A stretch of 64,000 bases of DNA from Streptomyces europaeiscabiei (lineage in GTDB: Bacteria > Actinomycetota > Actinomycetes > Streptomycetales > Streptomycetaceae). The DNA is taken from contig NZ_CP107841.1 of assembly GCF_036346855.1 (NCBI RefSeq), positions 6,390,001-6,454,000 on the forward strand. Direction: 5' to 3'. Below the pieces are notes generated by a model. It did no database searches. It saw only the letters and a list, made by a program, of their open reading frames with translations, and was not told the origin of the DNA. The translations under genes and the position numbers were made by a program. Within the stretch, counting starts at the first letter, position 1. Each line of letters starts with the position of its first letter. Shown here piece by piece: positions 36,421-46,021 of this stretch.

Positions 36421-37779
36421 GTGGGACGACTCTTCGGCACGGACGGCGTGCGCGGTGTCGCCAACGCGGATCTGACGGCCGAGCTCGCGCTCGGACTCTC
36501 CGTCGCGGCGGCACACGTACTCGCCGAGGCGGGAACGTTCGAGGGCCACAAGCCGGTGGCGGTGGTCGGGCGGGATCCGCGGGCGTCCGGAGAGTTCCTG
36601 GAGGCGGCCGTCGTGGCCGGCCTCGCCAGCGCGGGCGTCGACGTGCTGCGCGTCGGTGTGCTGCCCACCCCCGCGGTGGCGTTCCTCACCGGCGAGCTGG
36701 GCGCCGACCTCGGCGTGATGCTCTCCGCCAGCCACAACGCCATGCCCGACAACGGCGTCAAGTTCTTCGCCCGCGGCGGGCACAAGCTCGCCGACGATCT
36801 GGAGGACCGGATCGAGGGCGTGTACGAGCAGCACCGCACCGGGGCGCCCTGGGACCGGCCCACGGGTGCGGGTGTCGGGCGCGTCCGGTCGTACGACGAG
36901 GGCTCCGCGCGGTACGTCGAGCATCTGCTCTCCGTCCTCCCCAACCGCCTCGAAGGGCTGAAGGTCGTCCTCGACGAGGCGCACGGCGCCGCCGCCGCGG
37001 TCTCGCCGGAGGCGTTCACGCGCGCCGGCGCCGAGATCCTCACCATCGGGGCCGAGCCGGACGGGCTCAACATCAACGACGGGTGCGGGTCGACGCACCT
37101 CGGGAAGCTGCGGGCCGCCGTCGTCGAGCACGGGGCGCACCTCGGGATCGCGCACGACGGGGACGCCGACCGGTGCCTGGCCGTGGACCACGAGGGCAAC
37201 GAGATCGACGGGGACCAGATCCTCGCGGTGCTCGCGCTGGACATGCGCGAGCGCGGGGCGCTCCGGTCGGACACCGTGGTCGCCACCGTGATGTCCAACC
37301 TCGGCTTCAAGCTGGCGTTGGAGCGGGAGGGGCTCAAGCTGGTGCAGACCGGGGTCGGGGACCGGTATGTGCTGGAGGAGATGAAGCGCCACGGGTACGC
37401 CCTCGGGGGCGAGCAGTCCGGGCATGTGATCATCTCCGACCACGCGACGACGGGTGACGGCACGTTGACGGGGCTGCTGCTCGCGGCTCGGGTCGCGCGG
37501 ACCGGTCGTACGCTCAAGGAGCTGGCCGGGGTGATGGAGCGGTTGCCGCAGGTGCTCATCAACGTGCCGGATGTGGATCGGTCGCGGGTGGGGACGTCCG
37601 CGGAGCTGGCGGCGGCGGTGGGTGAGGCCGAGCGGGAACTGGGTTCTACGGGGCGGGTGTTGTTGCGTCCTTCCGGGACCGAGCCGTTGGTGCGGGTGAT
37701 GGTGGAGGCGGCGGATATCGAGCAGGCTCGGTCTGTTGCGGGGCGGCTTGCGGATGCGGTGAAGTCCGCGCTCGGGTAG
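36421..37779 (+). CDS. glmM: Phosphoglucosamine mutase
   Basis: GlmM converts glucosamine-6-phosphate to glucosamine-1-phosphate for peptidoglycan precursors. The 452-residue protein starts at a GTG ([14 protein letters not shown]). It has the phospho-serine loop [13 protein letters not shown], the metal-binding [10 protein letters not shown] and the sugar-binding GGEQSGHVI. The phosphate-binding [14 protein letters not shown] is near the C-terminus. Its pathway partner glmS lies about 5 kb downstream. Confidence 0.97.
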   Translation: MGRLFGTDGVRGVANADLTAELALGLSVAAAHVLAEAGTFEGHKPVAVVGRDPRASGEFLEAAVVAGLASAGVDVLRVGVLPTPAVAFLTGELGADLGVMLSASHNAMPDNGVKFFARGGHKLADDLEDRIEGVYEQHRTGAPWDRPTGAGVGRVRSYDEGSARYVEHLLSVLPNRLEGLKVVLDEAHGAAAAVSPEAFTRAGAEILTIGAEPDGLNINDGCGSTHLGKLRAAVVEHGAHLGIAHDGDADRCLAVDHEGNEIDGDQILAVLALDMRERGALRSDTVVATVMSNLGFKLALEREGLKLVQTGVGDRYVLEEMKRHGYALGGEQSGHVIISDHATTGDGTLTGLLLAARVARTGRTLKELAGVMERLPQVLINVPDVDRSRVGTSAELAAAVGEAERELGSTGRVLLRPSGTEPLVRVMVEAADIEQARSVAGRLADAVKSALG

Positions 37780-37819
37780 TTCTGGCGTTCCGTTTCGTTC
37801 CGCGTAGGGGCGTGGGGTT

Positions 37820-37951
37820 CTGTGTTGTGCGGGCTGCGGGCTGCGGGCTGCGGGCTGTGGGTTCGTCGTGGCTTGTCGCGCCCCACGCGGCGGAGCCGCA
37901 GATCGATACAGCCCCGCGCCCCTGAGGAGCAGGGGCTGCGCCACCTGCTCC
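37820..37951. repeat. Intergenic repeat after glmM
   Basis: The spacer starts with four copies of CGGGCTG (near 37826-37857). A stretch follows (about 37868-37925) reading TTGTCGCGCCCCACGCGGCG and later ACAGCCCCGCGCCCCTGAGG. It is related to the sequence at 28703-28755 and shares its end with the CGCGCCCCTGA core of the dispersed element. A hairpin (CCTGAGGAGCAGG) closes it. Confidence 0.65.
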
Positions 37952-38884
37952 TCAGGGGCGCTGCTGACGGGGCAAGGACCACAGCCACTTCTGGAAGAAC
38001 AGGGTGAGGGTGCCTGCCAGGACGATGCCTGCGAGGTTCAGCAGGAGTTGGTTCGTCGAGCCGATCGTCTGGGCCGTGTCGCCGTAGCTCAGGGCGACCG
38101 CCGCGTTGGCTGCCGCCGGGACCGTGGTGACCGAGATGGCCACGCCGACCAGGGCGCCCGACTTCGCCGAGGTGAGGGAGAGGGTGCCGGCGATGCCGGC
38201 GAGGACGGCCACGACGAAGGAGAAGGCGTCGGGGGCGTAGACGAAGGCCGTGTTGGGGCGCTCGGCGTCCAGTTGCTCCCTGCTGAACAGGTCGAGCGCG
38301 TCCATGAAGAGGCTGAAGCCGACGGTCACGGCCATGGCCACCGCGAAGCCCACGAGGAGCGCGATCAGGGAGCGCAGGGCGAGGCGCGGGTGGCGTTGCA
38401 CGATGGATGTGCTGATGCCCGCCAGGGGGCCGAACTCGGGGCCGACCGCCATCGCGCCGACGATCAGGATGGCGTTGTCGAGGACCACACCGCAGGCCGC
38501 GATCATCGTGGCGAGGGTGATGAAGGCGATGTAGGTGAGGGAGAGCGTCGACTCCTCGTGGGTGGCGTCCGTCAGGTGCTCCCACAGGACCGCGTCCGCG
38601 CCCTCTCCGGGCGCGTCCTTCTCGGCCCTGTCGGCGCGCTCGGAGAGCGACAGATCGATGTTCTCCACGGCGATGGAGCCGGTCCTGTCGAGGTCCAACG
38701 CCCTGAGCGCGCCGATCAGTTCGTCGCCCGCCTCGCGGGCCGCGTCGCACATCACGACGTCTCCGGCGGGGTTGCGGGCGGCGCCCGGTACGACGACGAG
38801 GTGGGCGGTCCCGACCGTGTTCTCGATCAGGTGCACCACCTCGTCGGTCCTGTCGGACGGGGTGATCAGGCGGAGATGCAGCAT
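37952..38884 (-). CDS. DUF389 membrane protein
   Basis: This 310-residue DUF389 protein has an N-terminal soluble alpha/beta domain (MLHLRLITPSDRTDEVVHLI...). About six membrane helices follow from residue 115 on, including the family motif NAILIVGAMAVGPEFGPLAG. A later helix region reads SAKSGALVGVAISVTTVPAA. The function of the family is not established. It interrupts the otherwise typical glmM-coaA neighbourhood and is convergent to glmM. Confidence 0.82.
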   Translation of the reverse strand: MLHLRLITPSDRTDEVVHLIENTVGTAHLVVVPGAARNPAGDVVMCDAAREAGDELIGALRALDLDRTGSIAVENIDLSLSERADRAEKDAPGEGADAVLWEHLTDATHEESTLSLTYIAFITLATMIAACGVVLDNAILIVGAMAVGPEFGPLAGISTSIVQRHPRLALRSLIALLVGFAVAMAVTVGFSLFMDALDLFSREQLDAERPNTAFVYAPDAFSFVVAVLAGIAGTLSLTSAKSGALVGVAISVTTVPAAANAAVALSYGDTAQTIGSTNQLLLNLAGIVLAGTLTLFFQKWLWSLPRQQRP

Positions 38885-38940
38885 GCCGCCCTTTCTAACA
38901 GGCCGTGGTTACGGCCGTGGGCATCGCGTTGTCCGCGGCT

Positions 38941-39930
38941 TCACAGTTTGCGCAGGCTGAGGCGGCGCACCTTGTGGTCGGGGCCCTTGCGGATGATGAG
39001 GGTGGCGCGGCCCCGGGTGGGGGCGATGTTCTCGACCAGGTTGGGCTTGTTGATGGTGCGCCAGAGGATGCGGGCGTAGTCGACGGCCTCGTCCTCGGAG
39101 ACCTGGGTGTACTTGCGGAAGTACGAGTCGGGCTTCTGGAAGGCGGTCTGGCGGAGCTTCTTGAAGCGGTTGAGGTACCAGCGCTCGATGTCGTCGGCGC
39201 CGGCGTCGACGTACACGCTGAAGTCGAAGTAGTCGGCGAGACCGACGCGGGTGCGGCCGTCGCTGCCGGGGAGGGCGGGCTGGAGGACGTTGAGGCCCTC
39301 GACGATGAGGATGTCGGGGCGGCGGACCGTGAGCCGCTGGTCGGGAACGATGTCGTAGATGAGGTGGGAGTAGACGGGGGCCGTCACCTCGTCCTTGCCG
39401 GCCTTGATGTCGGCGACGAAACGGGTCAGGGCCCGGCGGTCGTACGACTCGGGGAAGCCCTTGCGGGAGACCAGACCGCGTTCCTGGAGGTCCTTCATGG
39501 GCAGCAGGAAGCCGTCGGTGGTGACCAGTTCCACGCGCGGGTGTTCGGGCCAGCGGGCGAGGAGGGCCTGGAGGAGACGGGCGACGGTCGACTTGCCGAC
39601 GGCCACGGAGCCGGCGACGCCTATGACGAACGGGGTGCCGGACTGGGAGCCCTGCTCGCCCAGGAACGTGTTGAGGGCGCCGCGCAGGCCGTCGGTGGCG
39701 CCGATGTAGAGGTTGAGGAGCCGGGACAGTGGCAGATAGATGTCCCGTACCTCGTCGAGGTCGATGACATCGCCCAGGCCGCGCAGCTTCTCGACCTCCT
39801 CGGCGTTCAGGGGCAGCGGCGTTTTTTCACGCAGCGCGCTCCACTCGGCACGGGTGAGGTCGACGTAGGGAGTCGCCTCCGGCCTGGGCCGGTGGGCGCT
39901 CCGCGGCAACGAGGAGACCGGTGAGATCAC
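38941..39930 (-). CDS. coaA: Type I pantothenate kinase
   Basis: CoaA phosphorylates pantothenate in the first step of coenzyme A synthesis. The 329-residue protein has the P-loop [12 protein letters not shown], then [14 protein letters not shown] and the later [17 protein letters not shown] [20 protein letters not shown] and [15 protein letters not shown] complete the prokaryotic form. It diverges from the small gene at 40122 across 190 bp. Confidence 0.96.
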   Translation of the reverse strand: MISPVSSLPRSAHRPRPEATPYVDLTRAEWSALREKTPLPLNAEEVEKLRGLGDVIDLDEVRDIYLPLSRLLNLYIGATDGLRGALNTFLGEQGSQSGTPFVIGVAGSVAVGKSTVARLLQALLARWPEHPRVELVTTDGFLLPMKDLQERGLVSRKGFPESYDRRALTRFVADIKAGKDEVTAPVYSHLIYDIVPDQRLTVRRPDILIVEGLNVLQPALPGSDGRTRVGLADYFDFSVYVDAGADDIERWYLNRFKKLRQTAFQKPDSYFRKYTQVSEDEAVDYARILWRTINKPNLVENIAPTRGRATLIIRKGPDHKVRRLSLRKL

Positions 39931-40121
39931 AGTCCATTGTTAACGGAGTTTGAACGGGGTGGCGGGTGGGGTCCGTCACGCCGGGGGCACATCAGGGGAT
40001 ATGCCCTTCACTGTGCGTGAACTGTGGCGAAGGTGTGGACCTGGAGTGGGGGGAGGACTAGCGTCCGGGCGGTCGGGAGGGAGCCGCCTCCCGGTCGGCC
40101 AGGGGGAATTGGGGGATCTGG

Positions 40122-40364
40122 ATGACTTTCGACGTGCGTTCACGGTTACGGGGCGCTGTTCGGAGGGGGTCTACGCGCGGTGAGTCGGAGCTCGCCGGGC
40201 GGGTGTGCAGCGAGCTCTCGGTGGATCTGCCGGACGAGGATCTGGGCGAGTGCCTCTCCGACGCGATGGACATGTACCGGATGGGGAGCAAGCCCCGGTG
40301 CGAGGAGGTCGAGTACCTCGGGATGGTGCGGGAGGCGATCGACCGGATCGAGGAGGGGAGTTGA
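40122..40364 (+). CDS. Small hypothetical protein
   Basis: This 80-residue protein was not recognised. It has a basic N-terminus (DVRSRLRGAVRRGSTRG) and an acidic, helical remainder (LSVDLPDEDLGECLSDAMDM, then EVEYLGMVREAIDRIEEGS). A GGGGGA ribosome site precedes the ATG. It sits between divergent coaA and the convergent nnr gene. The acidic second half suggests a small adaptor rather than a DNA-binding protein, but no function is assigned. Confidence 0.5.
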   Translation: MTFDVRSRLRGAVRRGSTRGESELAGRVCSELSVDLPDEDLGECLSDAMDMYRMGSKPRCEEVEYLGMVREAIDRIEEGS

Positions 40365-40393
40365 GGAGTCGAGTGGCGAGGGCGGGGTGAGCG

Positions 40394-41836
40394 TCAGGTC
40401 GTGATGTTCCGCCAGGCGGCCGGGATCGCCTCCGCCACGTCGTGGGCGCCCGCCGGGGCGCCGTCGGCGGCGTAGCGGCCCGCCAGGCCGTGTACGTACG
40501 CCGCCACGCTCGCCGCGTCCAGGGGGGAGAGGCCGGCCGCCAGGAGCGAGCCCGCCAGGCCCGAGAGGACGTCGCCGCTGCCGGCGGTGGCCAGCCAGGG
40601 GGTGCCGGTGGCGTTGACGCGGACCGGGGTGTCGGGGTCCGGGGCGGCGACCAGTGTGGTCGAGCCCTTGAGAAGGACCGTCGCGTCGTAGGCGCGGGCC
40701 AGGTCGCGTACGGCGGTGAGACGGGAGGCCTCGACCTCCTCCCGGGAGATGCCGAGGAGGGCAGCGGCCTCGCCCGCGTGCGGGGTCAGCAGGGTCGGGG
40801 AGGGACGGGCACGCACCGTCTCGCGGTCGGCGAGGCGCAGGCCGTCGGCGTCGAGGAGGACGGGGACGTCGGTGGAGAGGGCCTCGGCGACGGGGGCCGG
40901 GTCGTCGCCCGCCCCGGGACCGGCGACCCAGGCCTGGACCCTTCCCGCCTTCTTCGGGCCCGTGTTCGAGACCAGGGTCTCCGGGAAGCGGGCGAGGACC
41001 GCGTCGGTGGCCGCGCCGACATAGCGGACCGCGCCCGCTCCGCCGCGCAGGGCGCCCGCGACCGCGAGGACCGCCGCGCCCGGGTAGCGGGTCGAGCCCG
41101 CCGCGATGCCCACGACTCCTCGGCGGTACTTGTCGCTCTCCCGGGACGGGTGGGGGAGCAGGGCGGCCACGTCGGCGTGCTGGAGGGACTCCAGGGCTGG
41201 GGTGGCCGGGAGGGTGCTCGCCAGGCCGATGTCGATCAGGCGGACCGAGCCTGCGTACTCGCGGGCCGGGTCGATGAGGAGGCCCGGTTTGTGGGTGCCG
41301 AAGGTGACGGTGAGGTCGGCGCGGACGGCTGCGCCGTGCACCTCGCCGGTGTCCGGTTCGACGCCGCTCGGGAGGTCCACGGCGATGACCGTGGCGGGGG
41401 AGGAGGCCACGAGGGCGGCGAGGAGGGCGGCTTCCGGGCGGAGTCCGCCCTTGCCGCCGATGCCGACGATGCCGTCCAGGACGAGGTCGGCGTGGTGGAT
41501 GAGGGCGGCGGCGGTGGCGGGGGTGGCTGTGGTGCCGCCCGCTCGGAGAAGGGACTTGAGGGCGGCGGGGTGGGTGCGGTCCGGGGTCAGGAGGACGGCG
41601 GTGACTCCCGCGCCGCGCTTCGCCAGGCGGGCGCCGGCGTAGAGGGTGTCGCCGCCGTTGTCCCCGCTGCCGGTGAGGAGGACCACGCGGCTGCCGTAGA
41701 CGCGGCGGGGGAGGGTGTCGGCGCAGGCCGCGGCGAGGCCTGCGGCCGCGCGTTGCATCAGGGCGCCGTCGGGGAGCTGTGCCATGAGGGTGCGTTCGGC
41801 TGTGCGGACGGTTTCTACGCGGTGGGCTGAGCGCAT
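40394..41836 (-). CDS. nnr: Bifunctional NAD(P)HX epimerase/dehydratase
   Basis: This enzyme repairs hydrated NADH and NADPH. The N-terminal domain (about 1-215) is the epimerase (VVLLTGSGDNGGDTLYAGAR, VIAVDLPSGVEPDTGE). The C-terminal domain (about 230-480) is the ADP-dependent dehydratase (GAVRYVG, LTPHAGEAAALLG, TGSGDVLSG-like TAGSGDVLSGLAGSLLA). The start at 41836 (MRSAHRVETVRTAE) is preferred; a 77-residue upstream extension is proline-rich and crosses an intergenic repeat. It is 480 residues long and lies after acpS on the same strand. Confidence 0.93.
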   Translation of the reverse strand: MRSAHRVETVRTAERTLMAQLPDGALMQRAAAGLAAACADTLPRRVYGSRVVLLTGSGDNGGDTLYAGARLAKRGAGVTAVLLTPDRTHPAALKSLLRAGGTTATPATAAALIHHADLVLDGIVGIGGKGGLRPEAALLAALVASSPATVIAVDLPSGVEPDTGEVHGAAVRADLTVTFGTHKPGLLIDPAREYAGSVRLIDIGLASTLPATPALESLQHADVAALLPHPSRESDKYRRGVVGIAAGSTRYPGAAVLAVAGALRGGAGAVRYVGAATDAVLARFPETLVSNTGPKKAGRVQAWVAGPGAGDDPAPVAEALSTDVPVLLDADGLRLADRETVRARPSPTLLTPHAGEAAALLGISREEVEASRLTAVRDLARAYDATVLLKGSTTLVAAPDPDTPVRVNATGTPWLATAGSGDVLSGLAGSLLAAGLSPLDAASVAAYVHGLAGRYAADGAPAGAHDVAEAIPAAWRNITT

Positions 41837-42063
41837 GGGGACGAGTCTGCCTTGTGGTGGGGGTGGGTGCAGCTGGGTGGGGGCGTGGGGTGCGCTTGGC
41901 TGTGGCCGGGCGGGGGTGGGTTCCGCGGCTCGGCGGTTACGAGGTGCCGCTGCGCCCACCTTCCCCACTCTCGGCTTCGCTCGAGCGGGAGGTACCCCAT
42001 CGCCCCAGCGGCACGATTGCCCGCGGTTGAGTGGACGGGTGGGTGAGCTATTGGACCCCTCCC
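41837..42063. repeat. nnr-acpS spacer with a Streptomyces-type repeat
   Basis: The 227-bp spacer holds a sequence I recognise as a common Streptomyces intergenic element. It reads CCACTCTCGGCTTCGCTCGA followed by GCGGGAGGTACCCC (about 41965-41999), which can fold around the CTCGAGCGGGAG inverted part. No gene is supported here. Confidence 0.5.
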
Positions 42064-42435
42064 TCACCCTTCGGCGATCACCACCGCCGATGCCACCCCC
42101 GCGTCGTGGCTCAGGGAGATGTGCCAGGACTTGACGCCCAGCTCGGACGCGCGGGACGCGACCGTGCCGGTCACTCGGAGGCGGGGTTGGCCGGAGGGTT
42201 CGACGTAGACCTCGGCGTCGGTCCAGCGGAGGCCGCTGGGGGCGCCGAGGGCCTTGGCCAGAGCCTCTTTCGCGGCGAAGCGGGCCGCGAGGGAGGCGAT
42301 GCCCCGGCGTTCCCCGCTGGGGAGCGTGAGTTCGTCGGGGAGGAAGAGGCGATCGGCCATGCTGGGCGTGCGTTCCAGCGCGGCGTGGAAACGGTCGATC
42401 TCGGCGACGTCGATGCCGACTCCGATGATGGGCAT
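42064..42435 (-). CDS. acpS: Holo-[acyl-carrier-protein] synthase
   Basis: AcpS transfers 4'-phosphopantetheine from CoA to acyl carrier protein. The 123-residue protein has the two family motifs [14 protein letters not shown] and [15 protein letters not shown], with the magnesium-binding Asp and Glu. The start at 42435 (MPIIGVGID) is chosen over one nine bases upstream. It lies about 40 bp after glmS on the same strand. Confidence 0.96.
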   Translation of the reverse strand: MPIIGVGIDVAEIDRFHAALERTPSMADRLFLPDELTLPSGERRGIASLAARFAAKEALAKALGAPSGLRWTDAEVYVEPSGQPRLRVTGTVASRASELGVKSWHISLSHDAGVASAVVIAEG

Positions 42436-42477
42436 GATCCGCACCCTAGCCTCAGCCCGAGGCCGCCCCGCCCCCGC

Positions 42478-44325
42478 TCACTCCACCGTCACCGACTTCG
42501 CCAGGTTCCGCGGCTGGTCCACCTCGTTGCCCCTCGCCGTCGCCAGTTCGCAGGCGAAGACCTGGAGGGGGACCGTGGCGACCAGGGGCTGGAGCAGCGT
42601 CGGGGTGGCGGGAATGCGGATCAGGTGGTCGGCGTACGGGACGACCGCCTCGTCGCCCTCCTCCGCGATGACGATCGTGCGGGCACCGCGCGCGCGGATC
42701 TCCTGGATGTTGGAGACGATCTTGTCGTGGAGGAGGGAGCGGCCCGCCGGGGAGGGGACCACGACGACCACCGGGAGGTCCGCCTCGATCAGGGCGATCG
42801 GACCGTGCTTCAGCTCGCCCGCCGCGAAGCCCTCCGCGTGCATGTAGGCCAGTTCCTTGAGCTTCAGGGCGCCCTCCAGGGCCACCGGATAGCCCACGTG
42901 GCGGCCCAGGAACAGCACCGTGTTCTTGTCGGCGAGGGTGCGCGCCAACTCCCGTACCGGCTCCATCGTTTCGAGGACCCGTTCCACCTCGCGGGAGATG
43001 CGGGAGAGGTCGCGGACCACCGCCCGGATCTCGTCGCCCCACTTGGTGCCGCGTACCTGGCCGAGATACAGGGCCACGAGATAGCAGGCCACCAGCTGTG
43101 TCAGGAACGCCTTCGTGGAGGCGACCGCCACCTCCGGGCCGGCGTGGGTGTAGAGGACCGCGTCGGACTCGCGGGGGATCGTCGAGCCGTTGGTGTTGCA
43201 GATGGCGAGGACACGGGCGCCCTGTTCACGGGCGTGCCGCAGGGCCATCAGCGTGTCCATGGTCTCGCCGGACTGGGAGATGGCGACGACCAGGGTGTGC
43301 GGGCCGAGGATCGGGTCCCGGTAGCGGAACTCGCTCGCCAGCTCCACCTCGCACGGGATACGGGTCCAGTGCTCGATGGCGTACTTGGCGATCATGCCCG
43401 CGTGGAACGCCGTACCGCACGCGACGATGACCACCTTGTCCAGCTCGCGCAGCTCCTTGTCGGGGATCCGGACCTCGTCCAGGGACAGTGAGCCCGCCGT
43501 GTCGATACGGCCGAGGAGCGTGTCCGCGACCGCCTTGGGCTGCTCGGCGATCTCCTTGAGCATGAAGTAGTCGTAGCCGTCCTTCTCCGCCGCCGACGCG
43601 TCCCAGTCGACGTGGTAGGAGCGGACCTCGGCGGGGCGGCCGTCGAACGTCGTCACCGTGACGCCGTCGCGGCGCAGTTCGACCACCTGGTCCTGGCCCA
43701 GCTCGATCGCCGAGCGGGTGTGGGCGATGAACGCGGCCACGTCCGAGGCGAGGAAGGCCTCGCCCTCGCCGACACCGACCACCAGGGGCGAGTTCCGGCG
43801 CGCGCCCACGACCACGTCCGGCGCGTCCGCGTGCACCGCGACCAGGGTGAACGCTCCCTCCAGCCGACGGCACACCAGCCGCATCGCCTCCGCGAGGTCC
43901 GCGCACGACGAGAACTCCTCGGCGAGCAGGTGGGCGACGACCTCGGTGTCCGTCTCGGAGACCAGGGCGTGGCCCCGTTCGGCCAGTTCGGCACGGAGCG
44001 CGGCGAAGTTCTCGATGATGCCGTTGTGGACGACGGCGACCCGGCCCGCGTTGTCGAGGTGCGGGTGGGCGTTGGCGTCCGTGGGGCCGCCGTGGGTGGC
44101 CCAGCGGGTGTGGCCGACGCCGGTCGAACCGGCCGGCAGCGGGTGGCCGACCACCTCCTTCTCCAGATTGACCAGCTTCCCGGCCTTCTTCGCGGCGGCC
44201 AGGCCCCCGTCGGCCAGTACCGCCACGCCCGCGGAGTCGTACCCCCGGTACTCCAGCCGCTTCAGCCCGGCCAGGACCACGTCGAGCGCGGACTGCGAGC
44301 CGATGTATCCCACGATTCCGCACAT
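42478..44325 (-). CDS. glmS: Glutamine-fructose-6-phosphate aminotransferase
   Basis: GlmS makes glucosamine-6-phosphate from fructose-6-phosphate and glutamine. The 615-residue protein begins MCGIVGYIG, with Cys2 as the glutaminase nucleophile once Met is removed. This fixes the start at 44325 rather than an upstream in-frame ATG. GHTRWATHGGPTDANAHPH marks the glutaminase domain and two SIS domains follow. It ends with the canonical LAKSVTVE. No glmS ribozyme was recognised upstream. Confidence 0.97.
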   Translation of the reverse strand: MCGIVGYIGSQSALDVVLAGLKRLEYRGYDSAGVAVLADGGLAAAKKAGKLVNLEKEVVGHPLPAGSTGVGHTRWATHGGPTDANAHPHLDNAGRVAVVHNGIIENFAALRAELAERGHALVSETDTEVVAHLLAEEFSSCADLAEAMRLVCRRLEGAFTLVAVHADAPDVVVGARRNSPLVVGVGEGEAFLASDVAAFIAHTRSAIELGQDQVVELRRDGVTVTTFDGRPAEVRSYHVDWDASAAEKDGYDYFMLKEIAEQPKAVADTLLGRIDTAGSLSLDEVRIPDKELRELDKVVIVACGTAFHAGMIAKYAIEHWTRIPCEVELASEFRYRDPILGPHTLVVAISQSGETMDTLMALRHAREQGARVLAICNTNGSTIPRESDAVLYTHAGPEVAVASTKAFLTQLVACYLVALYLGQVRGTKWGDEIRAVVRDLSRISREVERVLETMEPVRELARTLADKNTVLFLGRHVGYPVALEGALKLKELAYMHAEGFAAGELKHGPIALIEADLPVVVVVPSPAGRSLLHDKIVSNIQEIRARGARTIVIAEEGDEAVVPYADHLIRIPATPTLLQPLVATVPLQVFACELATARGNEVDQPRNLAKSVTVE

Positions 44326-44625
44326 ATCAACCCCTGTGTCGTGCCGCTCGCGACCTGTCGTGTGCAATATGTGACTGTACGTGACGCCGGTGGTGTCCGG
44401 TGAGCCCTCATATCGGGTGACTTGCCGCGCGGATATCGGGTGACCGTACGCGCGGCGCCCTCACCCGCGCGCGTACGGCACGTATCGCTGATCACATGAC
44501 GAGCAGACGAATGATGTTCCGTGCCGTCGCCGTGTCCCCGGCGCAACGATGCGCCCCGTGCCCCTGACGACCGGGCTGCGCCCGTTCGATGATGCGTCCA
44601 TGGGCTCTGAGACACTGGGGCTGAC
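44326..44625. promoter_or_regulatory. Divergent glmS-alr spacer with repeats
   Basis: This 300-bp spacer must hold both promoters. A 12-bp direct repeat ATATCGGGTGAC occurs at 44410-44421 and 44433-44444, 23 bp apart. An 11-bp inverted repeat, CCGTACGCGCG/CGCGCGTACGG (44444-44454 and 44468-44478), follows. No gene was found in it. Confidence 0.5.
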
Positions 44626-45786
44626 ATGAGTGAGACAGCACCTCTGCGGAGCGCGCCCCTGCGGGCCCGTGCCGAGATCGATCTGGATGCCCTGCGGGCC
44701 AATGTGCGGACGTTGCGTGCGCTGGCGCCGGGCGCCGCGCTGATGGCCGTGGTCAAGTCGGACGCGTACGGCCATGGGGCGGTGCGGTGTGCGCGGGCGG
44801 CGGTCGAGGCCGGGGCGACCTGGCTGGGGACGGCCACGCCCGAGGAGGCGCTGGCGCTTCGCGCGGCGGGGCTGTCGGGACGGTTGATGTGCTGGCTGTG
44901 GGCGCCGGGCGGGCCCTGGCGCGAGGCGGTCGAGGCCGACCTGGACGTCGCGGTCAGCGGGATGTGGGCGCTGCGGGAGGTCACCGACGCCGCCCGCGAG
45001 GCGGGCCTGCGCGCGCGTGTGCAGCTCAAGGCCGACACGGGGCTCGGCCGGAACGGCTGCCAGCCCGACGACTGGCCGGCGCTCGTCGCCGAGGCGCTGC
45101 GGGCTCAGGCCGAGGGGTTCGTGACGGTCACCGGACTCTGGTCGCACCTCGCGTGCGCCGACGAGCCGGGGCACCCGTCCATCGAGGCCCAGCTCACCCG
45201 CTTCCGCGACATGGTCGCCTACGCCGAGGGCCAGGGCGTCCGCCCCGAGGTGCGGCACATCGCCAACTCGCCCGCCACACTCACCCGCCCGGACGCCCAC
45301 TTCGACCTCGTACGCACGGGAATCGCGGTCTACGGCATCTCGCCCAGCCCGGAGCTGGGCAGCTCCGCCGATCTCGGGCTACGGCCCGTGATGCGGCTCA
45401 GCGCCTCGCTCGCGCTGGTCAAACACGTCTCAGGGGGGCACGGTGTCAGCTACGGGCACCACTACGTCACGCCCGGTGCCACAACCCTCGGCCTGGTCCC
45501 CGTCGGCTACGCGGACGGCATCCCCCGGCACGCCTCCGGAACCGGGCCCGTACTGGTCGGCGGCAAGTGGCGGACCGTCGCGGGCCGGGTCGCCATGGAC
45601 CAGTTCGTCGTCGACCTCGGCGGGGACGAACCCGCCGCCGGGGACGAGGTCGTGCTGTTCGGGGCCGGCGACAGGGGTGAGCCGACCGCCGAGGACTGGG
45701 CGAAGGCGGCCGGGACCATCGCGTACGAGATCGTGACGCGCATCGGAACCCGCGTTCCGCGCGTCTACGTCAACACGGGTGAGTGA
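44626..45786 (+). CDS. alr: Alanine racemase
   Basis: Alr interconverts L- and D-alanine for peptidoglycan. The 386-residue PLP enzyme has the cofactor lysine in AVVKSDAYGHG near residue 45. The catalytic-tyrosine region is GHGVSYGHHYV, and RVAMDQFVVDLGG is near the end. The ATG follows CTGGGGCTGAC, a weak ribosome site. It opens a plus-strand run that continues through the hydrolase and t6A genes. Confidence 0.96.
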   Translation: MSETAPLRSAPLRARAEIDLDALRANVRTLRALAPGAALMAVVKSDAYGHGAVRCARAAVEAGATWLGTATPEEALALRAAGLSGRLMCWLWAPGGPWREAVEADLDVAVSGMWALREVTDAAREAGLRARVQLKADTGLGRNGCQPDDWPALVAEALRAQAEGFVTVTGLWSHLACADEPGHPSIEAQLTRFRDMVAYAEGQGVRPEVRHIANSPATLTRPDAHFDLVRTGIAVYGISPSPELGSSADLGLRPVMRLSASLALVKHVSGGHGVSYGHHYVTPGATTLGLVPVGYADGIPRHASGTGPVLVGGKWRTVAGRVAMDQFVVDLGGDEPAAGDEVVLFGAGDRGEPTAEDWAKAAGTIAYEIVTRIGTRVPRVYVNTGE

Positions 45787-46021
45787 GCGGGCGCGTGCGG
45801 CCGTGAGCGCGGCCCATGAGGATGTGACCACGGGTGTGCGATCGCCGGTGTGCGGCACGGGCGGGTGGCCACGGGTGTGATCCGGGGCACGTGTGGGTGG
45901 GGGCATGAGCGATAGGTGCCCGAACACGAGTAAGTGAAAGACGAACAGGACTGGTGACTCCGTACGGATGTGCGGAGCGCCAGTGGGAGCGGGACCGGCC
46001 GTCGGCGAAGAGGAGCGGGAC

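Noticed and set aside
36060..38750. 896-residue open frame on the minus strand
   Set aside because: It is antisense to glmM and spans unrelated genes and spacers; composition only.
41837..42067. 77-residue N-terminal extension of the nnr protein
   Set aside because: It is proline- and arginine-rich, crosses an intergenic repeat, and the family start lies at 41836.
44326..44625. glmS ribozyme or riboswitch
   Set aside because: The minus-strand leader of glmS shows no recognisable ribozyme core, and this ribozyme is typical of Firmicutes rather than Streptomyces.
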